Shown here in pieces: positions 42,600 to 53,106 of a stretch of 64,000 bases of DNA. The notes below the pieces were generated by a model, which saw nothing but the letters and a program-made list of their open reading frames with translations, ran no database searches and was not told the origin of the DNA. The DNA lies in contig NW_024609835.1 in assembly GCF_016920785.2 (NCBI RefSeq), forward strand, positions 174,588,995-174,652,994, given 5' to 3'. The DNA comes from Ixodes scapularis (taxonomy: Eukaryota > Arthropoda > Arachnida > Ixodida > Ixodidae). The first letter of the stretch is position 1; every line of letters begins with the position of its first letter. The position numbers and the translations under genes were made by a program.

Positions 42600-44050
42600 G
42601 TATCAGTATCATCAAGACGGTGGTAACATGACGTTCTCAATGTGATGATGATTACGGAAAGGTATCAACTAAACGGTGTAGGAGTGACGTCTTAAGCATG
42701 ATGATGGTTACGTAAACTTATCAGCGAGACGGCTCTCACGTGACTTTTTCTGTATGACGAAGGTTACGTGTCGGTATCAGTGAGACGGTGATTACGTGAC
42801 GTTTCTCGCGTGATGATGGTTACGAAAGGTATCAATGAGATGGTGATCACGTGACATTTTCAGGGTGAGGATGGGTACGTGAAGATATCACATAAACGGT
42901 GTTGGACAGACGTGTTACGCATGATGATGATTGTTACATAAAGTTATCAGCGAGACGGCGCTCACGTGATGTTTTCGGCGTGTCAATGGTTACGTGACAT
43001 AATTAGCGATACGGTAGTCCAGTGACGTTTTTTGCATGGTTATGGTTACGTGAAAGTATAAGCGAGACGGTGGTTACGTGACATTTTCAGCGTATTTACG
43101 GTTAAGTGACATTATGAGCGAGATGGTGATCACGTAACGTTTTAAAGCGTGAGGACGGTAACGTGAGGGTATCAGCAAAAGGTTGCTCACGCGACGTTTT
43201 CAAAGTGACGATGGTTACGTGATGGTAAAAGCGAGATGAAGCTCATGTGATATTTTTAGCGTGACGATGGTTACATGACAATATCAGCGAGATGGTGGTC
43301 GCGGGACGTTTTCAGCGTGACGATGCTTACATGAGGTTATCAGCGAGATGGAAGTCAATTTATGTTTTTAACGTGTCATTGGTGACTTCATGGTATCAGA
43401 GAGACGACACTCACTTGATGTTTTCGGCCTGACGATTACGTGACGGTATCAGGGAGACGGCGGTCACATGCCGTTTTCAGCATGACGATGGTTAGGTGGC
43501 GGTACCAGCGAGACGGCTCTTAAGTGACGTTTTCAGCATGATGATGGTTAGGTGGCGGTACCAGCGAGACGGCTCTTAAGTGACGTTTTAAGCGTGATAT
43601 GACTACATAACGGTATCCCCGTGACGCTGGTCACGTGAAGTTTTCAGCGTGACAATGGCTACGTGATGTCAGAGAGATGGTTCAAGTGCCGTTGTTATCG
43701 TGACTATGAATACGTGATGGTATCAAAGTGAGAGCGATCATGCGATGCTTTCAGCGTGATGATGGTTACATGACGCTGGCAGCACGACGGTGGTCACAAT
43801 ATGTTATCAGCGTGACGATGGCTATGTGACGGTATCAGTAATATGGTTGTCAAGTGACGTTTTGAGCGTGACGATGGTTACATGGCGATATCAGCAAGAC
43901 GGCGCTTATATGTTTTTTTTTTGCGTGATGATGGCTACATGACGTTACGGTAAGTCGGTGATCACATGATGTTTTTGCGCGGCGATGGTTACGTAAGGGT
44001 ATCAGCGAGAATTCGTTCACGTGATATTTTCAGAGTGACGATGCGAATGA
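42600..44050. repeat. Degenerate ~56-bp minisatellite, about 25 units
   Basis: The unit is close to GATGATGGTTACGTGACGGT, ATCAGCGAGACGG, TGGTCACGTGACGTTTTCAG, CGT. Copies differ by substitutions and small gaps. Most carry GTTACGTGAC and CACGTGAC, giving many CACGTG (E-box) cores. A 64-base stretch near 43491-43586 is repeated exactly (TTAGGTGGCGGTACCAGCGA…), a more recent local duplication. No long frame. Confidence 0.88.
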
Positions 44051-44149
44051 TCGAATGCGGATGATCAAACTGTTTTCCATGCCAGGGCTCTACATATCAG
44101 TTAAAAAAAAGACTGTTTAGTGGATTGAAAGGACATCATGAAATGTTGT

Positions 44150-44320
44150 GTTAAAAAGTGCATGTATTTTACTTTGAAAGTACATTGCATTTATAGTACT
44201 TTACTTCAAGTACATTGTTCCATGTGTACTTACTACTTTACTTGAAACACAAAAACTCTTATTCACTTTGTACTTAGATTTAAGTACTTTTTAGGTGTAC
44301 TTTACCCAACACTGCTGCTC
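44150..44320. repeat. AAGTAC/GTACTT stepped repeat with hAT-like end
   Basis: Repeats of AAGTAC and GTACTTTACTT lead to TTTACCCAACACTG at 44302-44315, i.e. CAGTGTTGGGTAAAGTACAC on minus. It shares the CAGTGTTGG start with 15.1 kb. Confidence 0.55.
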
Positions 44321-47300
44321 CGGAACTTCGCTGTTTCTAGCGGCTTCGTTTGCTCGTTTGATAAAATTAGTGATTAAAATGTCAATGCAACCTAAATTTT
44401 CTGCACGTTTGGGCTAGAAGACGGAATTACAGGCGGCCTTCGCTGCCGCTGAAGCTCAATCAATTCAATAATATTTATTAAACAACGTGCTCGACGTGCT
44501 CAAAAAACGAAACCGAAAGAAGGTGAGTCGGGAGGGCGGAAGCTTTCTCCCGTCTACCTGGAGAAGGAGAAAAACGTCTCGTTCCTCCCTTCTTCTCGTG
44601 TCCGCTTGGGGGCGCGTCAGGGGAAACGAGGAAGACGCGCCATTGCTACCGTTTTCCTCAATGTTTTCTTTGAGTGTGTACCTTTAGTCATAAAAAAACT
44701 GTCTTTAGACATGGTCCAAGCATAAGCTACAATTGTATGAAGCAAATATGCCTCCACAATAATTGGTGCGGGTCCGCAAAAAAAAAGTCTGCCATCATGT
44801 CGGTAGCGAACACCGTTCGCTTGGCTTTATATATGACCAGTGTGACTGCTACTGAACGGTTCATCTCAGCCGTAGAAATAAATTTGAAGGGCTCTACACA
44901 ACGTTACTAGATGCCCGTTTGGGTACTTGAGCGGCCTTCACCGGAGGAGTGCGGGCCGCTGCCGTAGCGGGCGAAACAGTGGCGCCGCCGTCGCCATGAG
45001 ATCTGTTCTCCCCACGTCGTCTGCTGCCCTTGCATCCTTTGCATGGTCTGCTGCGAGCTCCGTCAGATCCGCAGAGAGTCTTCCTCTAGCGTGCATCGTT
45101 TTTGGAGTGATCCGCTGATCTCGAGCTGAAAATTCACATTTTTATAAAATCGCCGATTGGAGACGGCTGGTGTTGGGGTTGCGACAGTTGGAACGAGTTC
45201 AGAAGGGCAACCAACGCACACCTTTAGAAAGTTAATTAAGCACAAGAACACTCTACATTTTTTTAGGGCTGATAGCCGTAGCTGAGTCGTACTTTGACTT
45301 TCATAGCTTTTCTCTGCACCATCCTTCCTCCTACGATGACAACCGGAAGAAAATCCTTTTTGAATGCGATAGCCAACATAACAGAAACCATACCTTGCTT
45401 CTTCACATTCTTGTAGAAAATCATGTGATCCTCTGATGCCCCTAGACGTTGTAACTTTTGGACTTGCGACTATGTTCCTAAAATTTTAGAAGAGATGTCG
45501 GAAACGTCAATGCGCGTGTCTGTTTGGTTGCTGTCATTGTCGTCTAATTCGGTTTAGAACGCAATTGTCGCATAACGAATGTCAAAACCGGTTGCCCCCC
45601 GAGTAACGCTTCGAACGGTGGGGGTCTTCTGTTTGCTGCTCTTCGTGGTTGATATCGAGAAATGTGCAGGGACATTCAGAAAGAGACGTGGAGAAACATC
45701 TCTTTTAATTACCATCGGACATTGGCCATCAGAAACTCTTGTCCATCGATGACGTGCGAGTAATGACGATTAATGTTGTCGATCTGAAAATGCATATCTC
45801 ACACAGTTATTTTTATTTGAGAGAGAACCTCTTCTGAGGGGCCGCATTCTGCCATGTATTTAAGCGCACAGCATCCCTCGGAGCGCTAAAGAAGTGGCGC
45901 TTCTCTTCACTTTTTGACCTTGAAGAGGCGTACCCTCTGCGACAGCCAGGAGGGCAGCAGGTCGGCATGCTTGCTCGTTGGCTTGCAAACAACTCCGTGC
46001 TATAGGCGCCAGAAAAGAGCACTTAGAGCCGCGGTCGCACTGCGCATACATCATACCAAACATATTGTATTCACTGCGACACCATGTTTTTGTATGACCA
46101 GTGTGAGAAGACCGTCTTAGAATAATAAAAAAAAAACAAGAAAAGAACACGCCCCGGACGATGTTTAGAGGCTGTCTTTTGTGGGATGTACTCGCAGTAA
46201 GACCGCAGCTTAACGAGCCTAGGACGAGCCGCCGATGACACGAGCGAAAACACGAGCAACAGCAACGAGCACGAGATACCGCCGAGAATCGATCTTAGGC
46301 ATGAGCCAATAAACGGCTGTGATCTTAGGGCGACTACAGCGCCACCTCAGGTGCCCTCTATGGACTAGTGTCACGCGGGAAGGCAAGTTTCCAAACTGAC
46401 CTCCTCTAGTAACGTTGGCCCTATATTATCTCTGTCATGAAAAGTAAAACATTCTTTGTGAATTTTCTTTAATATGATCGCAACGGGGACCCGACATTCG
46501 GGCTGTGGTGAACTGTACTGTCTTCTCCGCATCAAGGACACCACCGCTAAGGACAGTTGAAGCTCAAGCACGATGTGTGCATGAACCTTGTAAACCAGGT
46601 AAGCATAATTAGTGCGCGTGTACTGCCTTGGAGGAGGCAGCATTGCGTCACAACAAACCTAATTTAATTGTGACTGGCGTTAGATACGTAGTGTTGCCAT
46701 TCCGTTTTATACTAGAACGGCTGCTGACTAGGCGTAGAATTTGTTGATGCCAAGTTCAACAAACACTTACGCCCCCTACGCCTGGCAACAACTGAACTCT
46801 TTTTTTTTTTTCCTCCACAGTCTTTGTAGGGGGAAAGTAGACATAGAGCCTGGTTGCCCTCAAAATACGGAAAATATTTTTATCTTTTAAATTTTACATC
46901 TCATCAATAACAGTAGTTACATATTCTACCGTCCCTCTCCACAAGGGGACAGCTGACCGCTATATTCAGAATAACACAAGCAAGTAGGACTCAGACCAGC
47001 AGTGTCTGAATTGATGTACAATAAATCATAAGCAAAAAGTTAGCAAACCCTAGAATGATAAAGCAGGGGGGATTATTTGTTTGATAAACACCACAGCGTG
47101 TGCGAGAGAAAGTAAATAATACAAGATAGCGATCGCACACGCATCGATGCAAATGGTTCCAAAATCACATTGAAATCTCATTTTCCCCCGATCAATCTGC
47201 TTAGTAAGCGCTTCCCGAGGGTTTGCTGGTTCCCTGCAAGTTTAATTTCTGCATTAGTTTCACAACCTCTTTGCTACCCATACAAATATGTCGAAACGAA

Positions 47301-47499
47301 GTATATTTATCTAGATATAGACCCCAACTTACAATATTGAATCGCTTGTTATACTGGGAAAAATCATTACGAGAAAAGTTGGAAAGAACAAAGCGACGCG
47401 CCTTGTGTTGTATTTTAACGACTCCTACAGGCCCGTGGTTTTCTGAAGACTGGAGTTGATCCAAAACACTATGTTCAATATTTTCGCTCTATATTATTT
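44321..47499. other. No assigned gene
   Basis: Open frames up to about 95 codons on both strands without recognised motifs. Nothing that I can support as a gene. Confidence 0.4.
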
Positions 47500-47612
47500 T
47501 TTTTCTTATTTGTAACCAATGCAGCAAACCTGAACCAGCCGCTTATTTTACACGATAGGAAAATTTGATTTACTTATGCGTTTATTTTAAATATGTGCCC
47601 AGTAACTATTTA
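47500..47612 (-). repeat. Partial second LTR-like copy
   Basis: TTCTTATTTGTAACCAATGC and AGCAAACCTGAACCAGC here repeat 48361-48402 in direct orientation, including the sequence just beyond the LTR edge. The upstream part has been replaced by the element at 47613. Confidence 0.5.
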
Positions 47613-48183
47613 TTAGAGCGCAGCTCTTAGGCGCCCGTTTCCGCGTTTCCGCGTTTCGCGGCGTCGGCGTTGGCGTCGGTGTCGGCGTCGCCTTCACCGT
47701 CGGCGTACCCGCCTCGCTAAATTAGCGGAAAAGTGAATTGATGTTGAGGTCCCGTGACGTAAATTTTTCCGCTGAATCTAGCGGAGAAACTGAATATGTT
47801 CACGGGTGAATTGACACGAAGCCCCCCCCCCCCCCCCCCCCTGTGACGTCAATTTCCCCACTAAACTTAGCAAGGAAGCTGAATTGGTGTTGAGGTCACG
47901 TGACGTCAATTTCCGCGCTAAATTTAGTGAGGAACTGAACCCGCTAAATTTAGCGGAGAACTTTTCCCCTTAAATTTACCCGATAAATTTAACTGGGAAA
48001 TTTCCGCACTGAATTTAGAGGAAAGTTTAGCGGGGGAATTTAACGGGAGGAGGAGAGAAGAAGGAAAGGAGGAGGAGAAGGGAAGGAGGAGGAAAGAAGA
48101 GGAGGGGAGGGTACGGAGGGGGAGGAGAGGCATGCTCTCCTCTCCGTACCCTCCCCTCCTCCTCCTCAAGAGCTGCGCTCTAA
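47613..48183. mobile_element. 571-bp TIR element with internal CTAAATTTAG palindromes
   Basis: Perfect 16-bp inverted ends TTAGAGCGCAGCTCTT at 47613-47628 and the complement at 48168-48183. The inside has a GGCGTC-rich stretch, a C20 run (47822-47841), and many units with (G)CTAAATTTAGC(GG) or GAATTTAGCGG. Near the right end a purine-rich tract (48045-48130) folds back on GTACCCTCCCCTCC (48145-48160). No coding content; the target-site duplication is unclear. Confidence 0.75.
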
Positions 48184-48379
48184 TTCGACGTTACAGAGAT
48201 ATATAAAATGTCTCATTTTTATTCCGGCGTCTAAAAACACTGTCGTGCTATCGTAATGAAATGACAGGGCGAAAATAGCACGTGTATCCAACGTTCAGAC
48301 AAATAGCTGATGTGTAGAAACCACACGCTAAATAATAATAAACTATATTGTTTTTTGTTTTTTTCTTATTTGTAACCAA

Positions 48380-48568
48380 TGCAGCAAACATGAACCAGCG
48401 GATTATTAAACTCGATCGGTGTAACAGAGTGCATGTATAGCCGTTTAATACATATAGGTACGTTTATTACCAGTTTGAGTGCTATGTTTGCATGGCTGTT
48501 CTTCGCGAGCACCGGGATCGCACTCCGGTTCGTCGTGTTCGTCTAGCGACACTGGCTAATCTACTACA
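48380..48568 (-). repeat. LTR of Gypsy element B
   Basis: On minus it begins TGTAGTAG directly after a purine tract GAGAAGGGAGGAA (48581-48569) and ends GTTTGCTGCA. The pol stop lies just upstream near 48583. It includes AATAAAC at about 48460. The bases after the LTR (TTGGTTACAAATAAG) also follow the partial copy at 47.5 kb, so they may be the primer-side of another copy rather than random flank. Confidence 0.6.
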
Positions 48569-49159
48569 TTCCTCCCTTCTCAGATTGGACCGAAATGGTC
48601 AGGTAGCTTGAGTACTCTGGTGGGATATCGGCGAACCGCAGAAGCATCAGCTGTGGTTCCTGATGGTTGGACAGTTGTATCTGATGTACCGGATACAACT
48701 GGCTTTGGATCGACTTTGTCTAAGTTGATCACCGCTACTGGAAGGTATGTACGTCGCCATCCAATCTTCTTTGGAGACTATTTTCTTGTGCTGATCTACT
48801 TGTCTTTTCATCCTCTGTTTTTATCGCATGCAAGACCCGGTTTTTTTGTTTGGTGATGACATCTTTGCTCCAGTGGTTCTTTTTTAGCTCATCTTGCATC
48901 CAGACGTTCCGTAGTAAAAATCTTGTGTATAAAAACTTTCCTGGTTCAATAAAAGCATACGATCAAATAATATTTTATAGGAGCATACATACCCTATAAG
49001 AATACTTAAGAACAGCTAATATTAACTAAGAATTTATTAAAAAAGTACGCGCATAATTCTATATTGTAGTTTGCTTTTATAAGGTCCTTGCATGCTCTTT
49101 TAAGAGCTTATTTGATAATATGCGTTTATTGGACAAAGAACGTTTTTTTTTACCTAAAA

Positions 49160-49905
49160 TACTTTTTACTAGGCTTCTGATTTACCTAAAGCGCCATGGT
49201 CACGACTCTTCATGTCGTAGTTCGTCTTTTGGAAAGTGCGACAACGAAACTCTTCGGACGACTCATCAGGCTTAATCAAGTCCAATGTCGTTTTATAGTG
49301 TCGCTTGTTTGCATCTCGCATGGAGTCTGTGCTGTTGTGGAGTGCGGCATTTCCCTGTACTTCTGAAGTTGCTCTCTCAGTTCTTCAATTTCGTCCGCCT
49401 TCTTGGATTCTCGTAAGGCAGCTTTCAGCGTTCTGACAAAATTCTAGGCCAAGCCGTTTACTGACGATGGTAAGGCGGTGTTAAAATGTTCCGGAAGCCC
49501 TGCTGCTGTAGTAAATCCTTGAACGTGGCGGTAGTGTATTGTGGGCCATTGTCACGGACCACCTGGTTTCGCTGTCCATGACGACATAAAATGTCCTTGA
49601 ACACTTCGATTATTGCTTGTGCTCGTGCCGACGTTATAAGAGTGACTTATCCCACTTGCAGTAGGGGTTTATCACCTCCAAATAGGTGGTGGCCTAGTAT
49701 TCGGTGAATTTGGAGTGAATTCGATACCGATGTCGCTTTGAGGCTTCCCACTGATGTAGGGGAGCTTTCTCTTTCTGTTCGGAGACTGGCATGCTTGACT
49801 TTTCGCCTGAATATCATTGTTTATGTGCGGTAACCAGTTATAAGAATGGGAAAGCATATTTAATATTAATTTTCCTAGATGCCCTTCATGAATTAGATTT
49901 AACAA
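49160..49905 (-). pseudogene. Gypsy B integrase
   Basis: The minus frame at 49905-49780 has the zinc-binding start (LIHEGHLGKLIL…YNWLPHINNDI). Next, DIGIEFTPNSP, then in another frame QRNQVVRDNGPQYTTATFKD and LTPPYH, the integrase core with its second Asp. A further frameshift leads to ENFVRTLKAAL-like sequence and LDLIKPDESSEEF. At least two frame breaks. The fragment inserts element DNA in living relatives. Confidence 0.75.
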
Positions 49906-49929
49906 ACTCTATCGAAACTTTGGAGAAAT

Positions 49930-50160
49930 CACTGTGCGCATACGCCAAACTAGACAGCCGTTTACCAAATTTAGATCCTACTGCCTGGATGAGTATGGCT
50001 GTACTTCGGCGTTTCATTCAACCGACGGCCATACTTCCATTACGTTAGAAGAACTTGTAGTTGGGCTAGTTGGTAAACTAGCCCAACTACAAGGCGCCTG
50101 TTTTGTCTCTTTCTCTCTTGTGTCCGTGTTTTTGCGCCTTGTAACATGAATTCCATTACG
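49930..50160. repeat. Penelope-end-like insert with 18-bp hairpin
   Basis: CTTGTAGTTGGGCTAGTT (50054-50071), loop GGTA, exact complement to 50093, followed by GGCGCCTGTTTTGTCTC…CTCTTGTGTCCGTG. It lies between the RNase H and integrase of Gypsy B, so it is a later insertion. TAGTTGGGCTAGTTGGT resembles the outer edge of the Penelope region at 29.05 kb. Confidence 0.6.
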
Positions 50161-50169
50161 TAGCGGTAA

Positions 50170-51200
50170 ACCTTATACAGTGTTCTGCCCTTAGCTGCAG
50201 CGATGTCTCACGTCTTGATTGGAAATTCGGTCATGTTTTTTTCGCTGATCGCGACGATGTCTGAAGGAATCAAGCTCACAACATCGGTCACTTCATGTTG
50301 TACTTCATCATCAAACGTGGCATCAGGTCCTTGAGGTAGCCATGACAAACTATCCGAGTTTTAAAACTGAGATATTGACAGGCATTTCATTTCAAGGCTC
50401 ATCGTTAAAATTTACTGGCAGCCGTCCCAGGGATTCTTTTCACTGGTCCAAAAATATCTGCCAGTGATTTGTTATCGGTGTAGAGGACAAAAATTTTTCC
50501 CCATAGATATTAGTGAAACCTTTTTATACTGTGGTATTTCCCCTTTGTGGGGGTGCCACTTAGAAACACAGAGGGTTCTTTGGGTCCGGATAAAGACGTG
50601 TTTTTTGACTGCAATGTCAGCACGCTTCGCTCTTAGACAATGAAAAGTCTGGGCGCTGGCTCAATTGCCAGTATCACCCGGTCGGTTTCCCGCGCTGCCG
50701 CATTAGACAGATTCACGGGAAGTCGGAGGCCCACAAAGAAAAACCGAGCTCCGTAGAGCCAGGGCCTCCGCCGACGAGAGCCACTGGCACTCCTTCGGGG
50801 CCAGCTTAAGTAGCCTCGGAGAATGGACGCGCCCGGGGAGGCCACAAGCAGTCGCGTCCATTATAACTCTCAAGGGTGTGCCGAAGGCGCGTTTACCCAA
50901 ATGGGCAAGGGAGAGCCGGCCCCTTCGGGGAATTCGGCCTCGTGGTTCCTTGTATCCGGGAGGCCGACGCCACTGGTGACGACGACTCCCACGGCCTGCT
51001 TGAAGCTAGGCCTGGATAGGGATAGAGGGAACCTCATGGTTCCCACAATACCAAACATAATTGCAAGAGCTTCTCGCTTGATCTGGGCATATCGTTTTTT
51101 TATGATGTTAACGTTTTAGATGCATGTGCAATTGGGCGTTCCTTTCCGCTTATCTTGTTCTAGATGACCGATCCAACGCCAGTCGATGACGCATCAGCTG
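50170..51200 (-). pseudogene. Gypsy B RNase H, interrupted by a solo LTR
   Basis: Before the insert on minus: AADASSTGVGSVI then a stop, KERPIAHASKTL, KKRYAQIKREALAIMF. After the insert: LYTDNKSLADIFGPVKRIPG, then LSWLPQGPDATFDDEVQHEV. The break falls at 51047/50530 and the flanking frames agree when the LTR and one 4-base duplication are discounted. Stops elsewhere show it was already decaying. Confidence 0.75.
50526..51051. mobile_element. Solo LTR, 518 bp, ATAC duplication
   Basis: The LTR 50530-51047 begins TGTGG and ends CCACA and is flanked on both sides by ATAC (50526-50529, 51048-51051). It is more GC-rich than the Gypsy element it interrupts and has no open frame that I recognise. 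A four-base duplication suits Ty3/Gypsy integrases. Not similar to the LTR at 48.4 kb. Confidence 0.85.
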
Positions 51201-52142
51201 CCAGGTAGATTGTCTGGGTCAAAGTGACCGAGAGCCTTTGTGAATGGCAGACGAGATTTTATGTCCTTAAATGCTTCCACACAGAGTAAGCTCCACTGCC
51301 ATCGAATACCCTTCTTAAGCAGTGAGTTCAGCGGTGAATAAAGTTCTGCAAACCGGGGTAAATACTTTGCGTAATATTGCACAATGCCCAGGAACGCTCG
51401 TAGATAATGAAGGTTAGTTGACTCTGGAATGTTCAATATTGCTCAGGATTTTTTTTTTTTTATATGGGCGTATTTTTTCGGCCGAAAATGTCTGACAGAC
51501 ATACTCCACTTCGGGGACCATGAACTCACACTTTTCTTTCTTCAGCGTGAATTTTTACTCCTTTAGCCGTCGAAGAACGAGCTCCAAGTTTTTAATCTGT
51601 CGTCAGATCGTCAGGTTGCGTGGTCACAATCATGTCATCCACGTAGTATATAACGTTTTGCAGGCACGAAGTTACCTGCTCTGGGGTCCTCTTGAAAATG
51701 GCGGGCGCTAATGATCTCCCAAATGGCATCCGGTTAAACGGGAGCAATCCCTTGTGTATGTTGACAACGAGATACTTCTTTGTATCCTCCTCCAACTCTA
51801 CCTGTAGATACGCCTCCGACAGATTCACTTTCGATAACTTCTGTCCTCCGTTGATCGTCGAGAAATTTCCTCAGGTTGTGGAATCGGGTACCGTGCGACG
51901 TTTAACTGAGAACCGACAGTTACGCTGAAATCACCGCATACCCTCACTGATTCGCTGTTCTTGGGGAAAACAACAATCAGAGTGGTCCACTGCAGTGTTT
52001 GTACTGAAGTAAGAGATCCACTTTTAACTAGCCTCTTGAAGTCAGGCTGCACCGCTTCGCGTAATGCAAACGGCAGTGGTCGTGGCCACGGGACCTTGGG
52101 GATGACGGCCTCCTTGAACTTAAGTGTACCCTTGATCCTCAT
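51194..52142 (-). pseudogene. Gypsy B reverse transcriptase
   Basis: Two frames overlap near 51825-51850 where a frameshift occurs. The first has PLPFALREAVQPDFKRLVKS, then TTLIVVFPKNSESVRVCGDF. The second has NLSEAYLQVELEEDTKKYLV, FNRMPFGRSLAPAIF and the catalytic YVDD at 51645-51634. Downstream LRAFLGIVQYYAKYLPRFAE starts the connection to RNase H. This is standard Gypsy reverse transcriptase layout; the enzyme copies element RNA. Confidence 0.82.
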
Positions 52143-52369
52143 GCACAGGAAAAGCTAATTTCTGAATAGTTCTGCGCACTTAGTTTGCAACGTCTTGAGG
52201 CTCTCTTTCGTTTCGTGCTCACACGCTCGGCGAAAATGTTGTGCAGATACTGTTTGAGTGCTCTCAACCAGACTCTCCCCAACAAGTTGGTGTGCTCCGT
52301 GTTGGAAAAAATTGCCTTGAGACTGCAGTCCTTGCCTTGGAATTGAGCTTAAAGTGTACGTTAATCATC

Positions 52370-52500
52370 CATCTTGATCGGGTCCTCGTTGAAACTTTGC
52401 AGCCTTTCAAAAGCTTCGTCGAGCTCTCGTTTCCCGAGGCGATGCAAAGTTTGAATGTCTACTAAGATAACTTGTGAACTCATGTCTATCTGAAGCTCCA
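52370..52500 (-). pseudogene. Gypsy B protease remnant without active-site motif
   Basis: On minus a frame GERVELQIDMSSQVILVD matches the start of a retropepsin, but the expected Asp-Thr-Gly is Asp-Met-Ser. TLHRLGKREL follows as in the family. A TAA stop ends the frame near 52362. Confidence 0.55.
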
Positions 52501-52540
52501 CTCGCTCGCCTTCATACTGACATTCCAAAAATAAGCCGCC

Positions 52541-52970
52541 TCAGACGAAAGTAGACAGGGCGCTTGTGACTACTTGTATCTTCCCTTTCCTTGTTTGTCG
52601 AGGCTTGTCAGTCTGGTCTTTGCTTCGGTACATCTTGGCAATGCGCACTTCGTTGCTACAAGCTCTGCAGTCTTCGGATTTAAAGCGGTACTTGTCTAAG
52701 ACGTGATTCGAGTTCCCGCAACAGAAAAACTTTAGAGAAGACCTTTGTACATTAACCAATTTGCTGACTGCGAAATGGGTACCATCGACGTCTCTCGATT
52801 GGCGAGACTCTCTTTTCGCTCGAAGGAAACTTTCCGATAATCTGAGAGCAATGTCGACCTATTGATCTTTTTCTTGGTCGAGACGTGCTCTCAAGCGTTG
52901 ATCTCGAAGTCCAATAATGAAAGCAGTGAGCGACAAATCTGTGTGTGCATCCACTTCATTCTCATATTCT
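52541..52970 (-). pseudogene. Gypsy B gag zinc knuckle and linker
   Basis: On minus a broken frame gives ENEVDAHTDLSLTAFIIGLR, then RLRARLDQEKDQ with a TAG stop. It continues LRLSESFLRAK…, a CCHC-like CCGNSNHVLDK whose last Cys reads Tyr (DKYRFKSED), and CRAC. This is the end of gag typical for arthropod Gypsy elements that bind primer tRNA and RNA with one knuckle. Confidence 0.65.
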
Positions 52971-52988
52971 CAGTTGTTAATTGTTAAC

Positions 52989-53106
52989 TGTGAAGTAATC
53001 AGGAGTCCGATTACTCAAAATACACAGAGTAGCTTTACTCTGGTCGCTCACAACTGCCGATCTTGATGGCGGCGTGATCGAATGTCCGCATGCGCTGGCT
53101 CGCACA
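52989..53106 (-). repeat. Candidate short LTR between Gypsy A and B
   Basis: 118 bases from TGTGCGAGCC to GATTACTTCACA on minus lie between the end of the Gypsy A coding region and the first gag fragment of Gypsy B. TG..CA ends and position suggest an LTR, but no purine tract directly precedes it and it does not match the 48.4-kb LTR. Confidence 0.35.

Larger units (their letters stand above)
48380..52970 (-). mobile_element. Gypsy element B, decayed
   Basis: On minus, the order is nucleocapsid (52970-52541), protease remnant (about 52500-52370), reverse transcriptase (52142-51440), RNase H (51436-50170, split), integrase (49905-49160), pol C-terminus (to about 48583), purine tract and LTR. 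This is the order of Ty3/Gypsy pol. Several stops and frameshifts and a solo LTR insertion make it dead. No matching 5' LTR was recognised upstream of 52970. Confidence 0.8.

Noticed and set aside
42600..44050. CRISPR-like array
   Set aside because: Units are contiguous and degenerate throughout, with no conserved repeat separated by unique spacers; eukaryotic minisatellite.
50590..50900. GC-rich minus-strand frames in the solo LTR as a gene
   Set aside because: They lie wholly inside an exactly bounded LTR and match no protein known to me.
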